Source: Streptomyces sp. cf386 (GTDB taxonomy: Bacteria > Actinomycetota > Actinomycetes > Streptomycetales > Streptomycetaceae). From it: 64,000 bases of DNA. Made by a program: the position numbers and the translations under genes. Under the pieces are notes generated by a model. It was not told where the DNA came from. It did not search any database and saw nothing but the letters and a program-made list of their open reading frames with translations. Position 1 is the stretch's first letter; every line of letters starts with the position of its first letter. Location of the stretch: assembly GCF_900103585.1 (NCBI RefSeq), contig NZ_FNHV01000009.1:278052-342051 (forward strand). Direction: 5' to 3'. Positions 52,311 to 60,322 of the stretch are shown here, in pieces.

Positions 52311-53996
52311 ATGGACGGTTACGACAAGCAGTCGGGTACGACCGTGATGGTCGTCGACGACGTCTCGGCCAGCCGCTATGCCATGGGCGCCGTGCTGCGC
52401 CGCGCGGGCCACGACGTCGTACCGGTGGCGAGCGCGGGCGAGGCGCTGAGCGAGCTCGATGTGCGGCTGCGCGCGGGCGCCCTGCCCGATGTGGCCCTCG
52501 TCGACGTCGGGCTGCCCGACATGAACGGCTTCGAGCTGTGCCGCCGGGTCAAGTCCCGGCCGTCCACGGCCGCGCTGCCCGTCGTCCACTTCTCCGCGAT
52601 GGCCCTGGAGCCGGTGGACCGGTGCCGGGGTCTCGACGCGGGCGCCGACGCCTACCTGACCGTGCCGGCCGAGCCGAGCGAGATCCAGGCCGTCGTCCGG
52701 GCCGCCGTCCGTGGGGCGCGTCGAGGTGCCGCCGCCGAGACGGTCGCGCACCGGCTGACGGTGCTGTCCGAGGCGATCGTGGCCGTCCAGACCGCGCGCT
52801 GCCTGGGGGAGCTGGCCGACGCCGCCGCAGCGGGCGCGGCCCGGCTCGTCGGCGCGCCCGCCGTCGTGTTCGTCATCGGCCCGGACGGCGAAACGCATTG
52901 CGGCACCTCGCGCAGCCGCCTCGCGCTGCCCGACGCCAGCGCCCAGGAGGCGGCGGCACGGCTGATCACGCGGATCGGGGAGGGCTGGGGCGGGCGGACC
53001 GGCGTGCACAGCACCGTCGTCCCCGCGCCGCTGTGGCCCGCGGGCTTCTTCCAGCCCGGCGTCAACGAGGACGCCCGCCTGGTGCTGGCATCGGCCCAGG
53101 AGGGCCGAGCCCAGGTGTGCATCGCAACACCGGCATGTGCGGCGTCCCCAAGGGGCGCGGGGAACTGCGCGACCAGCCACAACGAACCCGCAGACGACCG
53201 ACGACCTAGCGAGGCACTTCCCCTCGCGGCACTCCCCGCAGAGCGCCTCGCCCAGGCAACCGCCCTCGCCGCCGAGCCGCTGCTGATGTACCAGGCGGAG
53301 CGGGACATCGCCCTCACCCTCCAGCACAGCTTCCTGCCCCAGCCGCACCGGCTGCCCCATCTGCCGGGCGTCGACCTCGTCGTGCGGTACGTGCCCGCGT
53401 CCCGGCAGGCCGAGATCGGCGGGGACTTCTACGCCGCCCTGCGTACGGAGGAGGGGGTGCTCACCGTGGTCGGGGATGTCGTCGGGCACTCGCTGGAGGC
53501 GGCCACCGTCATGGTCGAGATGCGGCACGCGCTGCGCGCCCACTGTGTCGAGGAGAGCGACCCGAGGGCGCTGGCCGAACGGCTCGACCGGATGCTGCAG
53601 CACTACCACCCCGACGTCACCGCCACGGTCTGCCTGGCCCTGGTCGACCCCGGGACCGGGCGGGTCAGGATCGCCAACGCGGGCCACATCCCGCCGCTGA
53701 TCGTGGGGGAGGAGGGCAAGGCCGAGTACGTCCCGGTGGACGGGCCGCTGCTGGGGCTCGCCCTGGACCGGCCCACGCCGAGCGAGCTGGTCATGGCCCC
53801 GCAGGACCGTCTCCTCATGGTCACCGACGGCCTCATCGAGACCCGCGGGATCGACCTCGCCACCTCCATGGAGCAACTGCGCACCGCCGCCGCCGACGCG
53901 CCGGCCGGCCTCGACCCGCTGTGCGACACGCTGCTGGGCTGCTTCGGGCGGGACCGGGAGGACGACATCGCGATGCTGGCGCTGAGGTTAGGGTGA
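52311..53996 (+). CDS. Response-regulator/GAF/PP2C (RsbU-like) Ser/Thr phosphatase
   Basis: A 561-residue signalling protein. REC domain ~10-125 with Asp16-Asp17 and phospho-acceptor Asp65 (ALVDVGLPDMNGF); the usual conserved Lys is replaced (DAYLTVPAEP). A GAF-like region (~145-265) follows, then a Cys-containing stretch of odd composition (~270-302), and a PP2C/SpoIIE domain (~330-560) with GGDFYAAL, GDVVGHSLEAATVM, NAGHIPPLI, MVTDGLIETRG and DREDDIAMLAL metal motifs. RsbU-type enzymes dephosphorylate anti-sigma antagonists and so release stress sigma factors. The odd stretch is encoded by a dispersed genomic repeat. ATG 52311 is preferred over the TTG at 52305; no good ribosome site was found. 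Confidence 0.9.
   Translation: MDGYDKQSGTTVMVVDDVSASRYAMGAVLRRAGHDVVPVASAGEALSELDVRLRAGALPDVALVDVGLPDMNGFELCRRVKSRPSTAALPVVHFSAMALEPVDRCRGLDAGADAYLTVPAEPSEIQAVVRAAVRGARRGAAAETVAHRLTVLSEAIVAVQTARCLGELADAAAAGAARLVGAPAVVFVIGPDGETHCGTSRSRLALPDASAQEAAARLITRIGEGWGGRTGVHSTVVPAPLWPAGFFQPGVNEDARLVLASAQEGRAQVCIATPACAASPRGAGNCATSHNEPADDRRPSEALPLAALPAERLAQATALAAEPLLMYQAERDIALTLQHSFLPQPHRLPHLPGVDLVVRYVPASRQAEIGGDFYAALRTEEGVLTVVGDVVGHSLEAATVMVEMRHALRAHCVEESDPRALAERLDRMLQHYHPDVTATVCLALVDPGTGRVRIANAGHIPPLIVGEEGKAEYVPVDGPLLGLALDRPTPSELVMAPQDRLLMVTDGLIETRGIDLATSMEQLRTAAADAPAGLDPLCDTLLGCFGRDREDDIAMLALRLG
53150..53215 (+). repeat. Dispersed intergenic-type repeat read in frame inside the phosphatase gene
   Basis: AAGGGGCGCGGGGAACTGCG followed by CGACCAGCCAC and ACCCGCAGACGAC is, from memory, a repeat common between Streptomyces genes; it shares AGGGGCGCGGGG with the element at 28377-28388. 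Here it carries no stop in the gene's frame and encodes ASPRGAGNCATSHNEPADDR, unlike anything in the REC, GAF or PP2C families. Confidence 0.6.
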
Positions 53997-54024
53997 GCGC
54001 TGCTGACGTAGAACAGGAGTGCTC

Positions 54025-54381
54025 ATGCCGCAGATCACCGTCGACCACTCGAAGACGATCTCCTTCGACCGGGAGGCGTTCGCCCGGGACCTGCACACCG
54101 CGGTCGTCGAGATCGCGGCGGCCAAGCCGGAGGCGTGCAAGACGCAGTTCCGGGCCGGCCAGTTCACGGCCTTCGGCTACGAGGACCCCGAGGAGCAGGG
54201 CCACGCGGTCGTCCACGTCACGCTCGGACTGCTCGCCGGCCGCACCGACGAGACCAAGGCCAAGCTGACCGAGGCGGTTCTGGAGCTGCTGCGCAAGCAC
54301 ATCGAGGACGACGGGACCGTGCTGCACGGCTCCGCCGAGGTGCGCGACCTCGACCCGTCATACCGCAAGTTCGAGCGCTAG
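54025..54381 (+). CDS. Tautomerase/CHMI-superfamily small protein
   Basis: A 118-residue protein beginning MPQITVDHSKTISFD; removal of Met exposes Pro1, the catalytic base of 4-oxalocrotonate and 5-carboxymethyl-2-hydroxymuconate (CHMI) tautomerases. The start at 54025 (not 54019) follows from that and from AACAGGAG upstream. Two beta-alpha-beta units are visible (QITVDHSKTISFDREAFARDLHTAVVEIA; HAVVHVTLGLLAGRTDETKAKLTEAVLELLRKHI), matching CHMI. No aromatic catabolic genes lie nearby, so the physiological substrate is open. Confidence 0.85.
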   Translation: MPQITVDHSKTISFDREAFARDLHTAVVEIAAAKPEACKTQFRAGQFTAFGYEDPEEQGHAVVHVTLGLLAGRTDETKAKLTEAVLELLRKHIEDDGTVLHGSAEVRDLDPSYRKFER

Positions 54382-54399
54382 AGACTGCCCCCGCTGGCT

Positions 54400-55089
54400 T
54401 CAGGACGCCAGCGAGATCAGTCGGGCGACCAGGTCGCTGAACGGACCGTCGGCCGGCTCGTTCTTCAGCATGCGGCGCAGCAGCGCGCCCATCTCCTCGT
54501 CGTGGGCGGCGCTGACGGCGGCCAGCGCGGCGAAGTCGTGCACGAGCTGGACCTCCAGCTCGGCGCGCGGGATGCGCCGACCGTCCAGCCAGATCAGTGC
54601 CGTCGACTCGGCGAGCGAGATCCAGGAGCGGATGACCAGCTCCAGGCGCGCGGGTGGGTTCTCCACGTCCAGATGCGAAAGGATTTGGACATACGCGGCC
54701 TGCCGTACGGAGTCGATGAGCGCGTTGGTCGCCGTCGACCCGACGGCCGGGCCGCCCCGCATCAACGCCGAGAACCCGGGCCCGTGCTCGTCGACGAAGT
54801 CGAAGAAGCGCCGCATCACCCGCAGCAGCCGCGCCCCCAGCGGCCCTTCGTGGGCCTCCACGAACCGGTCCGCCAGTTCCTCCGAGGCTCGCTTCAACGC
54901 GGCCTCGTACAGGCTGAGTTTGCCGGGGAAGTAGTGATAGACGAGCGGCCGGGAGATGCCCGCGGCCGCGGCTATCTCGTCGATGGAGACATCGTCCGGC
55001 GAGCGCTGGCTGAACAGCTCGAGGGCGACGCCGATCAACTGCTGGCGCCGCTCGTCGACTCCCATTCTTCGCCGTACCCCGGTACTCAT
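54400..55089 (-). CDS. TetR/AcrR-family repressor
   Basis: A 229-residue regulator: HTH ~15-60 (RQQLIGVALELFSQRSPDDVSIDEIAAAAGISRPLVYHYFPGKLSLYEAALKRA pattern), ligand domain to ~220 with SWISLAESTALIWLDGRRI. Members of this sub-branch often govern lipid or acyl-CoA genes. It is downstream of, and co-directional with, the oxidoreductase/PF10118 operon (57 bp gap), making that operon the likely target; TACTGACGGGTAGG at 57075 is a candidate site. The region just upstream of its own start holds ACCGATCGAT and GGACCGAT half-sites. Confidence 0.9.
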   Translation of the reverse strand: MSTGVRRRMGVDERRQQLIGVALELFSQRSPDDVSIDEIAAAAGISRPLVYHYFPGKLSLYEAALKRASEELADRFVEAHEGPLGARLLRVMRRFFDFVDEHGPGFSALMRGGPAVGSTATNALIDSVRQAAYVQILSHLDVENPPARLELVIRSWISLAESTALIWLDGRRIPRAELEVQLVHDFAALAAVSAAHDEEMGALLRRMLKNEPADGPFSDLVARLISLAS

Positions 55090-55145
55090 ACGAACACCTT
55101 ACCGATCGATTCCGGCCCCGAACGGACCGGACCGATCATGGGCGT

Positions 55146-56168
55146 TCACATGTCCAGTACGAGTCGATCACCCCGGGCCCGCGACACACAGATCAGCATC
55201 GAATCGGCCCGCTCCCCGTCCGTGAGCAGTTCGTCCCGGTGGTCCACCTCGCCCTCCAGCACCCGCTGTTGGCAGGTCCCGCAGAAGCCCTGCTCGCAGG
55301 AGTACAGGGTGTCGGGCAACTCGGCGCGGACGGCGGCCAGTACGGTCGAGTCGGCGGGGACGGTCAACGTCCGCCCGCTGCGCCGCAGTTCGACCTCGAA
55401 GGCATCGCCTCCCGAGGTGCGGGGCGTGAACCGCTCCAGGTGGACCCGCGGGAACCGCTCCTCCATGGCCGCCATCAGCCCCTCCGGACCGCAGCAGTAG
55501 ACGGCGGCACCCTCGGGCGCACCGGCGAGGAGCGCGTCGAGGTCGGGCAGCCCCTCCACGACGGTCACACGGTCCCGGCCGAGCTTCTCGACGTCCTCCA
55601 CGAACGGCATGGACGCCCGATCGCGTCCGCAGTACACCAGCCTCCACTCGACCTCGTCGGGCAAGGCCCGCAGCATCGGCAGGACCGGGGTGATCCCGAT
55701 GCCGCCCACGACGAAGACGTACGACTCGGCCTCGACGAGCGGGAAACGGTTCCGCGGGCCTCGCACCTCCAGCTCCATCCCCTCCCGGACCTGCTCGTGC
55801 ACCTCGCGCGAGCCGCCCCGCCCGTCCGGGACCAGCCGGGTCGCCACGGTGTAGGACGAGGTGTCCTCGGGGTCCCCGCACAGCGAGTACTGCCGCACCA
55901 GCCCCGACGGCAGCACGAGGTCGAGATGCGCGCCGGGCTCCCAGCGCGGCAACTCCCGCCCTTCCAGCCGTAGTCGGACGACCCCTTCGGCGACCTCCTC
56001 GCGCGAGGTCACCAGCAGACGCAGCGCCCGTGACCTGGGGCGCCCGGAGACCGGCTCCTCCAGGGCGGGCATCGGCCACAGCGGCGAGGTCCGAATACGG
56101 CGCCGCATCGCCCGCCGGGCGAGCAGGGCGGCACCGGCGACCACGGCGACGGTCCGGAGCTTCGGCAT
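55146..56168 (-). CDS. Flavin/[2Fe-2S] NAD(P)H reductase (PDR/VanB type)
   Basis: A 340-residue electron-transfer enzyme. After a hydrophobic, basic N-terminus (PKLRTVAVVAGAALLARRAMRRRIR; a membrane anchor candidate) it has the FAD/FMN domain (LRLEGRELPRWEPGAHLDLVLPSGLVRQYSLCGDP), the NAD domain (YVFVVGGIGITPVLPMLRAL; YCCGPEGLM) and a C-terminal plant-type ferredoxin with Cys291, Cys296, Cys299 and Cys327 (YSCEQGFCGTCQQ...MLICVSRA). It would pass electrons one at a time to an oxygenase. Its ATG shares a base with the TGA of the PF10118 gene (TGATG), so that protein is the obvious partner. Confidence 0.93.
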   Translation of the reverse strand: MPKLRTVAVVAGAALLARRAMRRRIRTSPLWPMPALEEPVSGRPRSRALRLLVTSREEVAEGVVRLRLEGRELPRWEPGAHLDLVLPSGLVRQYSLCGDPEDTSSYTVATRLVPDGRGGSREVHEQVREGMELEVRGPRNRFPLVEAESYVFVVGGIGITPVLPMLRALPDEVEWRLVYCGRDRASMPFVEDVEKLGRDRVTVVEGLPDLDALLAGAPEGAAVYCCGPEGLMAAMEERFPRVHLERFTPRTSGGDAFEVELRRSGRTLTVPADSTVLAAVRAELPDTLYSCEQGFCGTCQQRVLEGEVDHRDELLTDGERADSMLICVSRARGDRLVLDM

Positions 56169-57064
56169 CAGGCGGCACCCTTCGCGGACTTCTCGGCGGT
56201 CTCGGCGGCCAGCGCGGCGGGGGAGGAGGCCAGGTAGGCGACGGCCTGTTCGGTGGAGCCTTCCTGCGAGGGGTGGTAAGTACGGCTCAGATACCGGGGG
56301 ATGGACCTGAGCATGTCCCCGGTCGCGGGGAGCGTGCCGCGCCTGCCCCGGACGTAGAAGTCCTTGAACGTCGCCTTGCCCTCCACGAGCGTCGGATCGT
56401 TCTCCATGAAGAACCGCGCCCCGCGCTGCCACAGGAAGACGAGGGCCGTGAACGCGGTCGCCCAGGTCCGCACGCGCCGCCGGTAGCCCCCGTCGACGTG
56501 CATGAACAGCTCGAAGGCGACGGACCGGTGCTCGACCTCCTCGGCGCCGTGCCAGCGCAGCAGGTCCAGCATGGTCGGATCGGCCCCGCGCCGGTCCAGC
56601 TCCTCGGCGTTGAGCACCCAGTTGCCCAGGAAGGCGGTGTAGTGCTCGATGGCCGCGATGATCGCCACCCGCTCCATCAGCCACCAGCGGCGCGGCCGAC
56701 CCGGCGGCAGGGTGCGGTCGCCGAGCAACTTCTCGAAGAGCCAGTCCACCTGGGCGGTGTACGGCGTCGGGTCCAGCCCCTGTTCCCGCAGGTGCGGCAG
56801 CACCTCGTTGTGGGCCTGCGAGTGCATCGCCTCCTGCCCGATGAACCCGATGACGTCCGCGCGCAGCCGCTCGTCGCGGATGTACGGCAGCACCTGCTTG
56901 TACACATGCACGAACCACCGCTCACCGGCCGGCAGGAGCAGATGCAGCACGTTGATGGTGTGCGTCGTGAAGGGATCCCCGGGCACCCAGTGCAACGGGG
57001 TGTCGTCCCAGGAGAAGGACACCTTGCGGGCCTTGAGGGGCACCCGGTCCTGCGTATTGGACAT
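56168..57064 (-). CDS. PF10118 'metal-dependent hydrolase' family, probable di-iron oxygenase
   Basis: A 298-residue helical protein of the family labelled predicted metal-dependent hydrolase. I see the ligand spacing of a ferritin-like di-iron oxygenase: Glu48 (GERWF), E78-x-x-H81 (GQEAMHSQAHNE), Glu140 (AAIEHYTA) and E176-x-x-H179 (GAEEVEHRS), i.e. E...ExxH...E...ExxH over four helices. The C-terminal ~100 residues are basic and amphipathic. Translationally coupled to a [2Fe-2S] reductase, which supports an oxygenase or desaturase-like reaction on a lipid or similar hydrophobic substrate. Hydrolase activity has no support here. Confidence 0.85.
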   Translation of the reverse strand: MSNTQDRVPLKARKVSFSWDDTPLHWVPGDPFTTHTINVLHLLLPAGERWFVHVYKQVLPYIRDERLRADVIGFIGQEAMHSQAHNEVLPHLREQGLDPTPYTAQVDWLFEKLLGDRTLPPGRPRRWWLMERVAIIAAIEHYTAFLGNWVLNAEELDRRGADPTMLDLLRWHGAEEVEHRSVAFELFMHVDGGYRRRVRTWATAFTALVFLWQRGARFFMENDPTLVEGKATFKDFYVRGRRGTLPATGDMLRSIPRYLSRTYHPSQEGSTEQAVAYLASSPAALAAETAEKSAKGAA

Positions 57065-57159
57065 GGCGTCAATGTACTGACGGGTAGGTCCCGGGTGAAC
57101 CCCTGTGCACGGGCTTATTTACGCGAGTGTCAGCAACGGCGCTCCCGCCGCGGCCGAGC

Positions 57160-59085
57160 TCACCCCAGCCCGCTGATCGAACGCCCGCTCTCCAGCGTGC
57201 CCTTCAACTCGGCCCGCGCACCCTGCGCGGCCCGCACGGTCAGCAGGCTGCCCCGGGACGAGCCGTGGACACCTCCCGTGGCCTCGATCGACTCCGTGTC
57301 GCGCGTGCCCGCCGCCAGCAGATACCAGTCGCCCGTCCGCGCCTTCCACAGCACCCCGGCCAGCACATGGGGATCCCGCGCCCCGCACGCCGCCACGTTC
57401 TGGCCCTTCGCCACCACCGCCGCGTGGGTCGCCCCCGGCGTCCGGAACTGGGCCAGCACCCGCTCGCCGCCACCCCGCCAGGTCTCGGCACGCGTGCACA
57501 GCCATTCCGCCGAACCGGTCCCGTCCGGCAGCGCCTGCCGGGCGTACGCCCAGGCGTTGACCGTACGCACGCCTGCCGAGCGCAGCGCGCCCAGCCAGCA
57601 GGAGTACGGCGCCCAGGTGCGCAGCGCCCCCGCACCGGTCGCCTCCTTCACCGCCCCGGGACGGCCGGCGGTGAGGCGGGCCGGCACCAGCTCCGCGAGG
57701 TCCGTCAGCAGCCGGGTGCCGGTGCTGTCGGTCAGCTGCAGGGCGTTCCACGAGGTACAGGTGCCGGACTGCTGGGCGCCGGGGCTCGCCATCGGCGAGG
57801 TGACGCCCTCGGTCACGGTGAGGTCCATCGCCCCGGCACGCGACTTCAGCAGATCCCGCTCGGCCGCCTTCTTCACCCAGGGCGCCAGCAGATAACGGAC
57901 GTTGCCGTCGGCCCGGCTCAGCACCACCGCGCTCGCCTCCGTCCTGCCCGCGCCGTCGACCCGGGAGAAGTCCAGGGCGGCGCCGGCCGTGCCGTCCCTC
58001 GGCTCGGCGTAGCGGGCGATGCGCAGACCGTCGTAGAGGATCACCACGCGGGCGTTGTCGACGGTCCCCGCGTACAGCAGGTGCGGTGCGCCGGGCGGGC
58101 CGCCCGCCGGGGTGCCCGGGGTCGCCGAGACCTGGACCGTCTCGCCGGGGCGGGCCCACACGGCGAGGGCGCGGCGCAGCAGGGCCGAGTCGCCGGCGAG
58201 GTCGCCGCGCGCCGGCCACACGGAGAAGTCGATGCGCGCGGAGGACTGCCAGGCCAGCGCGGGGACCCTGGTCAGCTGGGCCGGGTCGAGGGCGGCCTCG
58301 GCCGCCGGGTTCTGCGCGTACGAGGGTGCGGCGGGACCCTCCGGGCCCCAGCTCTCGCCGGGCAGGCCGAGCAGCGCCCCCGACACCAGGAGGGCGGCAG
58401 CGGCGGCGAGCGCGGCCTTCATGTGCTGCCTGCGCCGCATCAGGTCGGTGGGCCGGGCCTGGAGCGAGCAGGGGTCGAACTCGGGGGAGTCGAGCAGCGC
58501 GTACTGCGCGGGAACGGCATCGGCCTCCTCCAGCGCCTCGTCCACGTAGTCGACACCGGCCGCGTCCAGCACCTCGCACACATCGTCGTCCGTGAGCTTC
58601 TCCAGGCCGCGCAGGACGTAGGCCGCCCGCGCCGGGCCGGACAGCGCCGACAGCCGCTGGTCCAGGGCGAGTTCGTCGGCGCCGCCCGACCGGGGGAAGA
58701 GGCGCAGGCCCCAGATCTGGGGCAGCAGGGGCGGCAGTTGGGAGCGCTTGGGCCAGGCCAGTCGCTTCAGGGGCCGGTCCGCCTCCAGCGCCGTACGCAG
58801 GACGCGGAGTCGCAGGAGGGCGTACCCGGGGTCGCCCTCGCGGCCGGTCGACTGGGCCGGGATCACGGGCGTCGCCGTCGCCCGGCCCCGGGGCAGCGCG
58901 CGCTGGGTGAGGGAGTGCGCGGTCACCACGCGCCGGTTGCGGCCGAGGCTCGGCGGCAGCACCAGGTAGGCGAGCCGGACGAGACGCGGGTAGTGCTCGA
59001 CGAGCGCGGCCTCGGCCCGCTCGACGTCGACGACCGGGTCGTTCGAGGCGGGGGCGGGGCGCGGGGCGACATCCTGTGACTGCAC
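57160..59085 (-). CDS. Large membrane-anchored protein with sigma-factor-like N-terminus
   Basis: A 641-residue protein starting at GTG 59085. Residues ~19-65 (DVERAEAALVEHYPRLVRLAYLVLP) and ~140-190 (LALDQRLSALSGPARAAYVLRGLEKLTDDDVCEVLDAAGVD) resemble ECF sigma region 2 and region 4, but are diverged. An RRRQHMK stop-transfer edge and one membrane helix (~223-241) follow; residues ~245-641 should be outside, rich in Ala/Gly with scattered Cys (TCTSWNALQL, YSCWLGAL, EWLCTRAE, VAACGAR), no known domain. The topology resembles an anti-sigma or sensor more than a working sigma factor. No partner gene is adjacent. Confidence 0.75.
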   Translation of the reverse strand: MQSQDVAPRPAPASNDPVVDVERAEAALVEHYPRLVRLAYLVLPPSLGRNRRVVTAHSLTQRALPRGRATATPVIPAQSTGREGDPGYALLRLRVLRTALEADRPLKRLAWPKRSQLPPLLPQIWGLRLFPRSGGADELALDQRLSALSGPARAAYVLRGLEKLTDDDVCEVLDAAGVDYVDEALEEADAVPAQYALLDSPEFDPCSLQARPTDLMRRRQHMKAALAAAAALLVSGALLGLPGESWGPEGPAAPSYAQNPAAEAALDPAQLTRVPALAWQSSARIDFSVWPARGDLAGDSALLRRALAVWARPGETVQVSATPGTPAGGPPGAPHLLYAGTVDNARVVILYDGLRIARYAEPRDGTAGAALDFSRVDGAGRTEASAVVLSRADGNVRYLLAPWVKKAAERDLLKSRAGAMDLTVTEGVTSPMASPGAQQSGTCTSWNALQLTDSTGTRLLTDLAELVPARLTAGRPGAVKEATGAGALRTWAPYSCWLGALRSAGVRTVNAWAYARQALPDGTGSAEWLCTRAETWRGGGERVLAQFRTPGATHAAVVAKGQNVAACGARDPHVLAGVLWKARTGDWYLLAAGTRDTESIEATGGVHGSSRGSLLTVRAAQGARAELKGTLESGRSISGLG

Positions 59086-59178
59086 GTTCAGCAGAACGAG
59101 CGAATCGTCGGTTGGTCACCGGCACCCGGTCGGCCCCGCCGCGTTTCAGGGCCGGCGCGGAGCCGGCTCAAGGAGGGC

Positions 59179-59679
59179 TCAGTCCCCGGGCTCCACCAGT
59201 TCACGGGCGTAGTTCGCCATCGAGCGCTGGTAGCGCGGCAGATGGGGCGCGAGGGCGCCCAGGGCGAGGGAGAGGCCCTCGCGGTCCCGCCCGAGGCTGG
59301 ACAGACACAGGGCGAGTGTCGCGCGTACCGCGTCGTCCAGTTCGTCGGACGGGGCGTCCAGTTCGGGCGTCAGCAGCTTGACGCCCTCTTCCGCCTGTCC
59401 GATGTTCCTGAGCGAGCTGGACAGCTGGATCCTGGCCCGCCGTCCCTTGTAGCCGGTCAGTCCTCGGGCGAGCGCCTCCCGGTACAGCGGGACCGCGTTG
59501 TCCGAGTGCCCCGTCGAGTCCCAGGCACAGGCCTGCTCGAAGGGGCCCAGCGGGCTGTCGTCGGGCAGCTCGGCGACGAGTGTGTCGATCACGGCGCGGA
59601 AGTCGCCGGCACGCTCCTCGGTGTAGTCGTCGAAGGTCGCCCATGCGCCGGCCATGCGGTCTTCCCAGTCCTGGTCCAC
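59179..59679 (-). CDS. TPR-containing protein of unknown function
   Basis: A 166-residue acidic, all-helical protein. Tetratricopeptide-like pairs: GPFEQACAWDSTGHSDNAVPLYREALARGL, GRRARIQLSSSLRNIGQAEEGVKLLTPELDA and AVRATLALCLSSLGRDREGLSLALGALAPHL. It begins at GTG 59679 (VDQDWEDRMAGAWATFDDY) with GAGAG upstream; ATG 59655 is an inner alternative. TPR arrays bind partner proteins. It is divergent from a lipoprotein gene across a duplicated GAGCGCTC site. Confidence 0.8.
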   Translation of the reverse strand: MDQDWEDRMAGAWATFDDYTEERAGDFRAVIDTLVAELPDDSPLGPFEQACAWDSTGHSDNAVPLYREALARGLTGYKGRRARIQLSSSLRNIGQAEEGVKLLTPELDAPSDELDDAVRATLALCLSSLGRDREGLSLALGALAPHLPRYQRSMANYARELVEPGD

Positions 59680-59719
59680 GGCGTCACTCTCGCACGGGTG
59701 GCCGAACACCGGCAGCGGT

Positions 59720-59756
59720 ATTTTGAGCGCTCCGCGGGCATTTTGAGCGCTCCGCG
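59720..59756. repeat. Two tandem ATTTTGAGCGCTCCGCG units in a divergent promoter region
   Basis: Identical 17-bp units start at 59720 and 59740 (20-bp period), each with an 8-bp palindrome GAGCGCTC. They lie 41-77 bp from the TPR gene start and 44-80 bp from the lipoprotein start, suitable for an operator or two overlapping promoters. Confidence 0.65.
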
Positions 59757-59799
59757 CACGGGAGCCGTATCCACGGGGAGGCCCCTGAGGGAGGAAGAC

Positions 59800-60234
59800 A
59801 TGAAGGTGACCCGACCGATGCTCGCGGCAGCCGGCGCCGTGGCGGTGTTCGCGCTGGCCGGCTGTGGGTCCGGCGGCGACGACGAGGCCGCCGTGCCCGA
59901 GACCGCCACCGGCAGCCTGGAGCACCTGGCCGCCGAGGTGAAGTGCAAGCCGAACATGCAGACGGACGCCGACGAGATCCGGCAGGCCCTCTGCAAGAAC
60001 ACCGCCGGCAAGTTCGTCCTCGCCACCTTCGCCACCGACCGCGGCCAGGCCGAGTGGCTCAGCGGCGCGAAGGACTACGGCGGCTACTACCTCGTCGGCC
60101 GCAAGTGGGTCGCCGTCGGCCAGGAGAAGACGGTCACCACGCTGCAGACGACGCTCGGCGGGACCATGGAGGAAGGGTCCGCGCACATGAACCCGGGTGG
60201 CAGCCACAACAACAGCGGCAGTCACCACGGCTGA
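59800..60234 (+). CDS. Secreted lipoprotein of unknown function
   Basis: A 144-residue lipoprotein: signal MKVTRPMLAAAGAVAVFALAGC with lipobox LAGC (Cys22), then an acidic start (GSGGDDEAAVPE), a domain (~35-120) with a likely disulfide pair (AEVKCKPNMQTDADEIRQALCKN) and FVLATFATDRGQAEWLSGAKDYGGYYLVGRKWVAVG, and a Gly/Ser/His/Asn tail (NPGGSHNNSGSHHG). GGGAGGAAGAC precedes the ATG. Family unnamed to me; similar proteins are common in streptomycetes. Confidence 0.82.
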   Translation: MKVTRPMLAAAGAVAVFALAGCGSGGDDEAAVPETATGSLEHLAAEVKCKPNMQTDADEIRQALCKNTAGKFVLATFATDRGQAEWLSGAKDYGGYYLVGRKWVAVGQEKTVTTLQTTLGGTMEEGSAHMNPGGSHNNSGSHHG

Positions 60235-60275
60235 AGTTCGCTGGAGACCGTTCGCCGAAGTCCGGGGGCATACGA

Positions 60276-60307
60276 AAGCCGGCGGTGGGAAATCCCACCG
60301 CCGGCTT
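60276..60307. terminator. Bidirectional terminator between lipoprotein and DUF1996 genes
   Basis: Perfect 15-bp arms AAGCCGGCGGTGGGA / TCCCACCGCCGGCTT with a 2-base centre, flanked by GAA/TCC; sits between convergent stops at 60234 and 60323. Confidence 0.85.
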
Positions 60308-60322
60308 CCTAGTGGTTCAGGA

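Noticed and set aside
57075..57088. TACTGACGGGTAGG before the PF10118 gene as a firm TetR operator
   Set aside because: The two halves are only partly symmetrical, so it is mentioned as a candidate and not listed as a feature.
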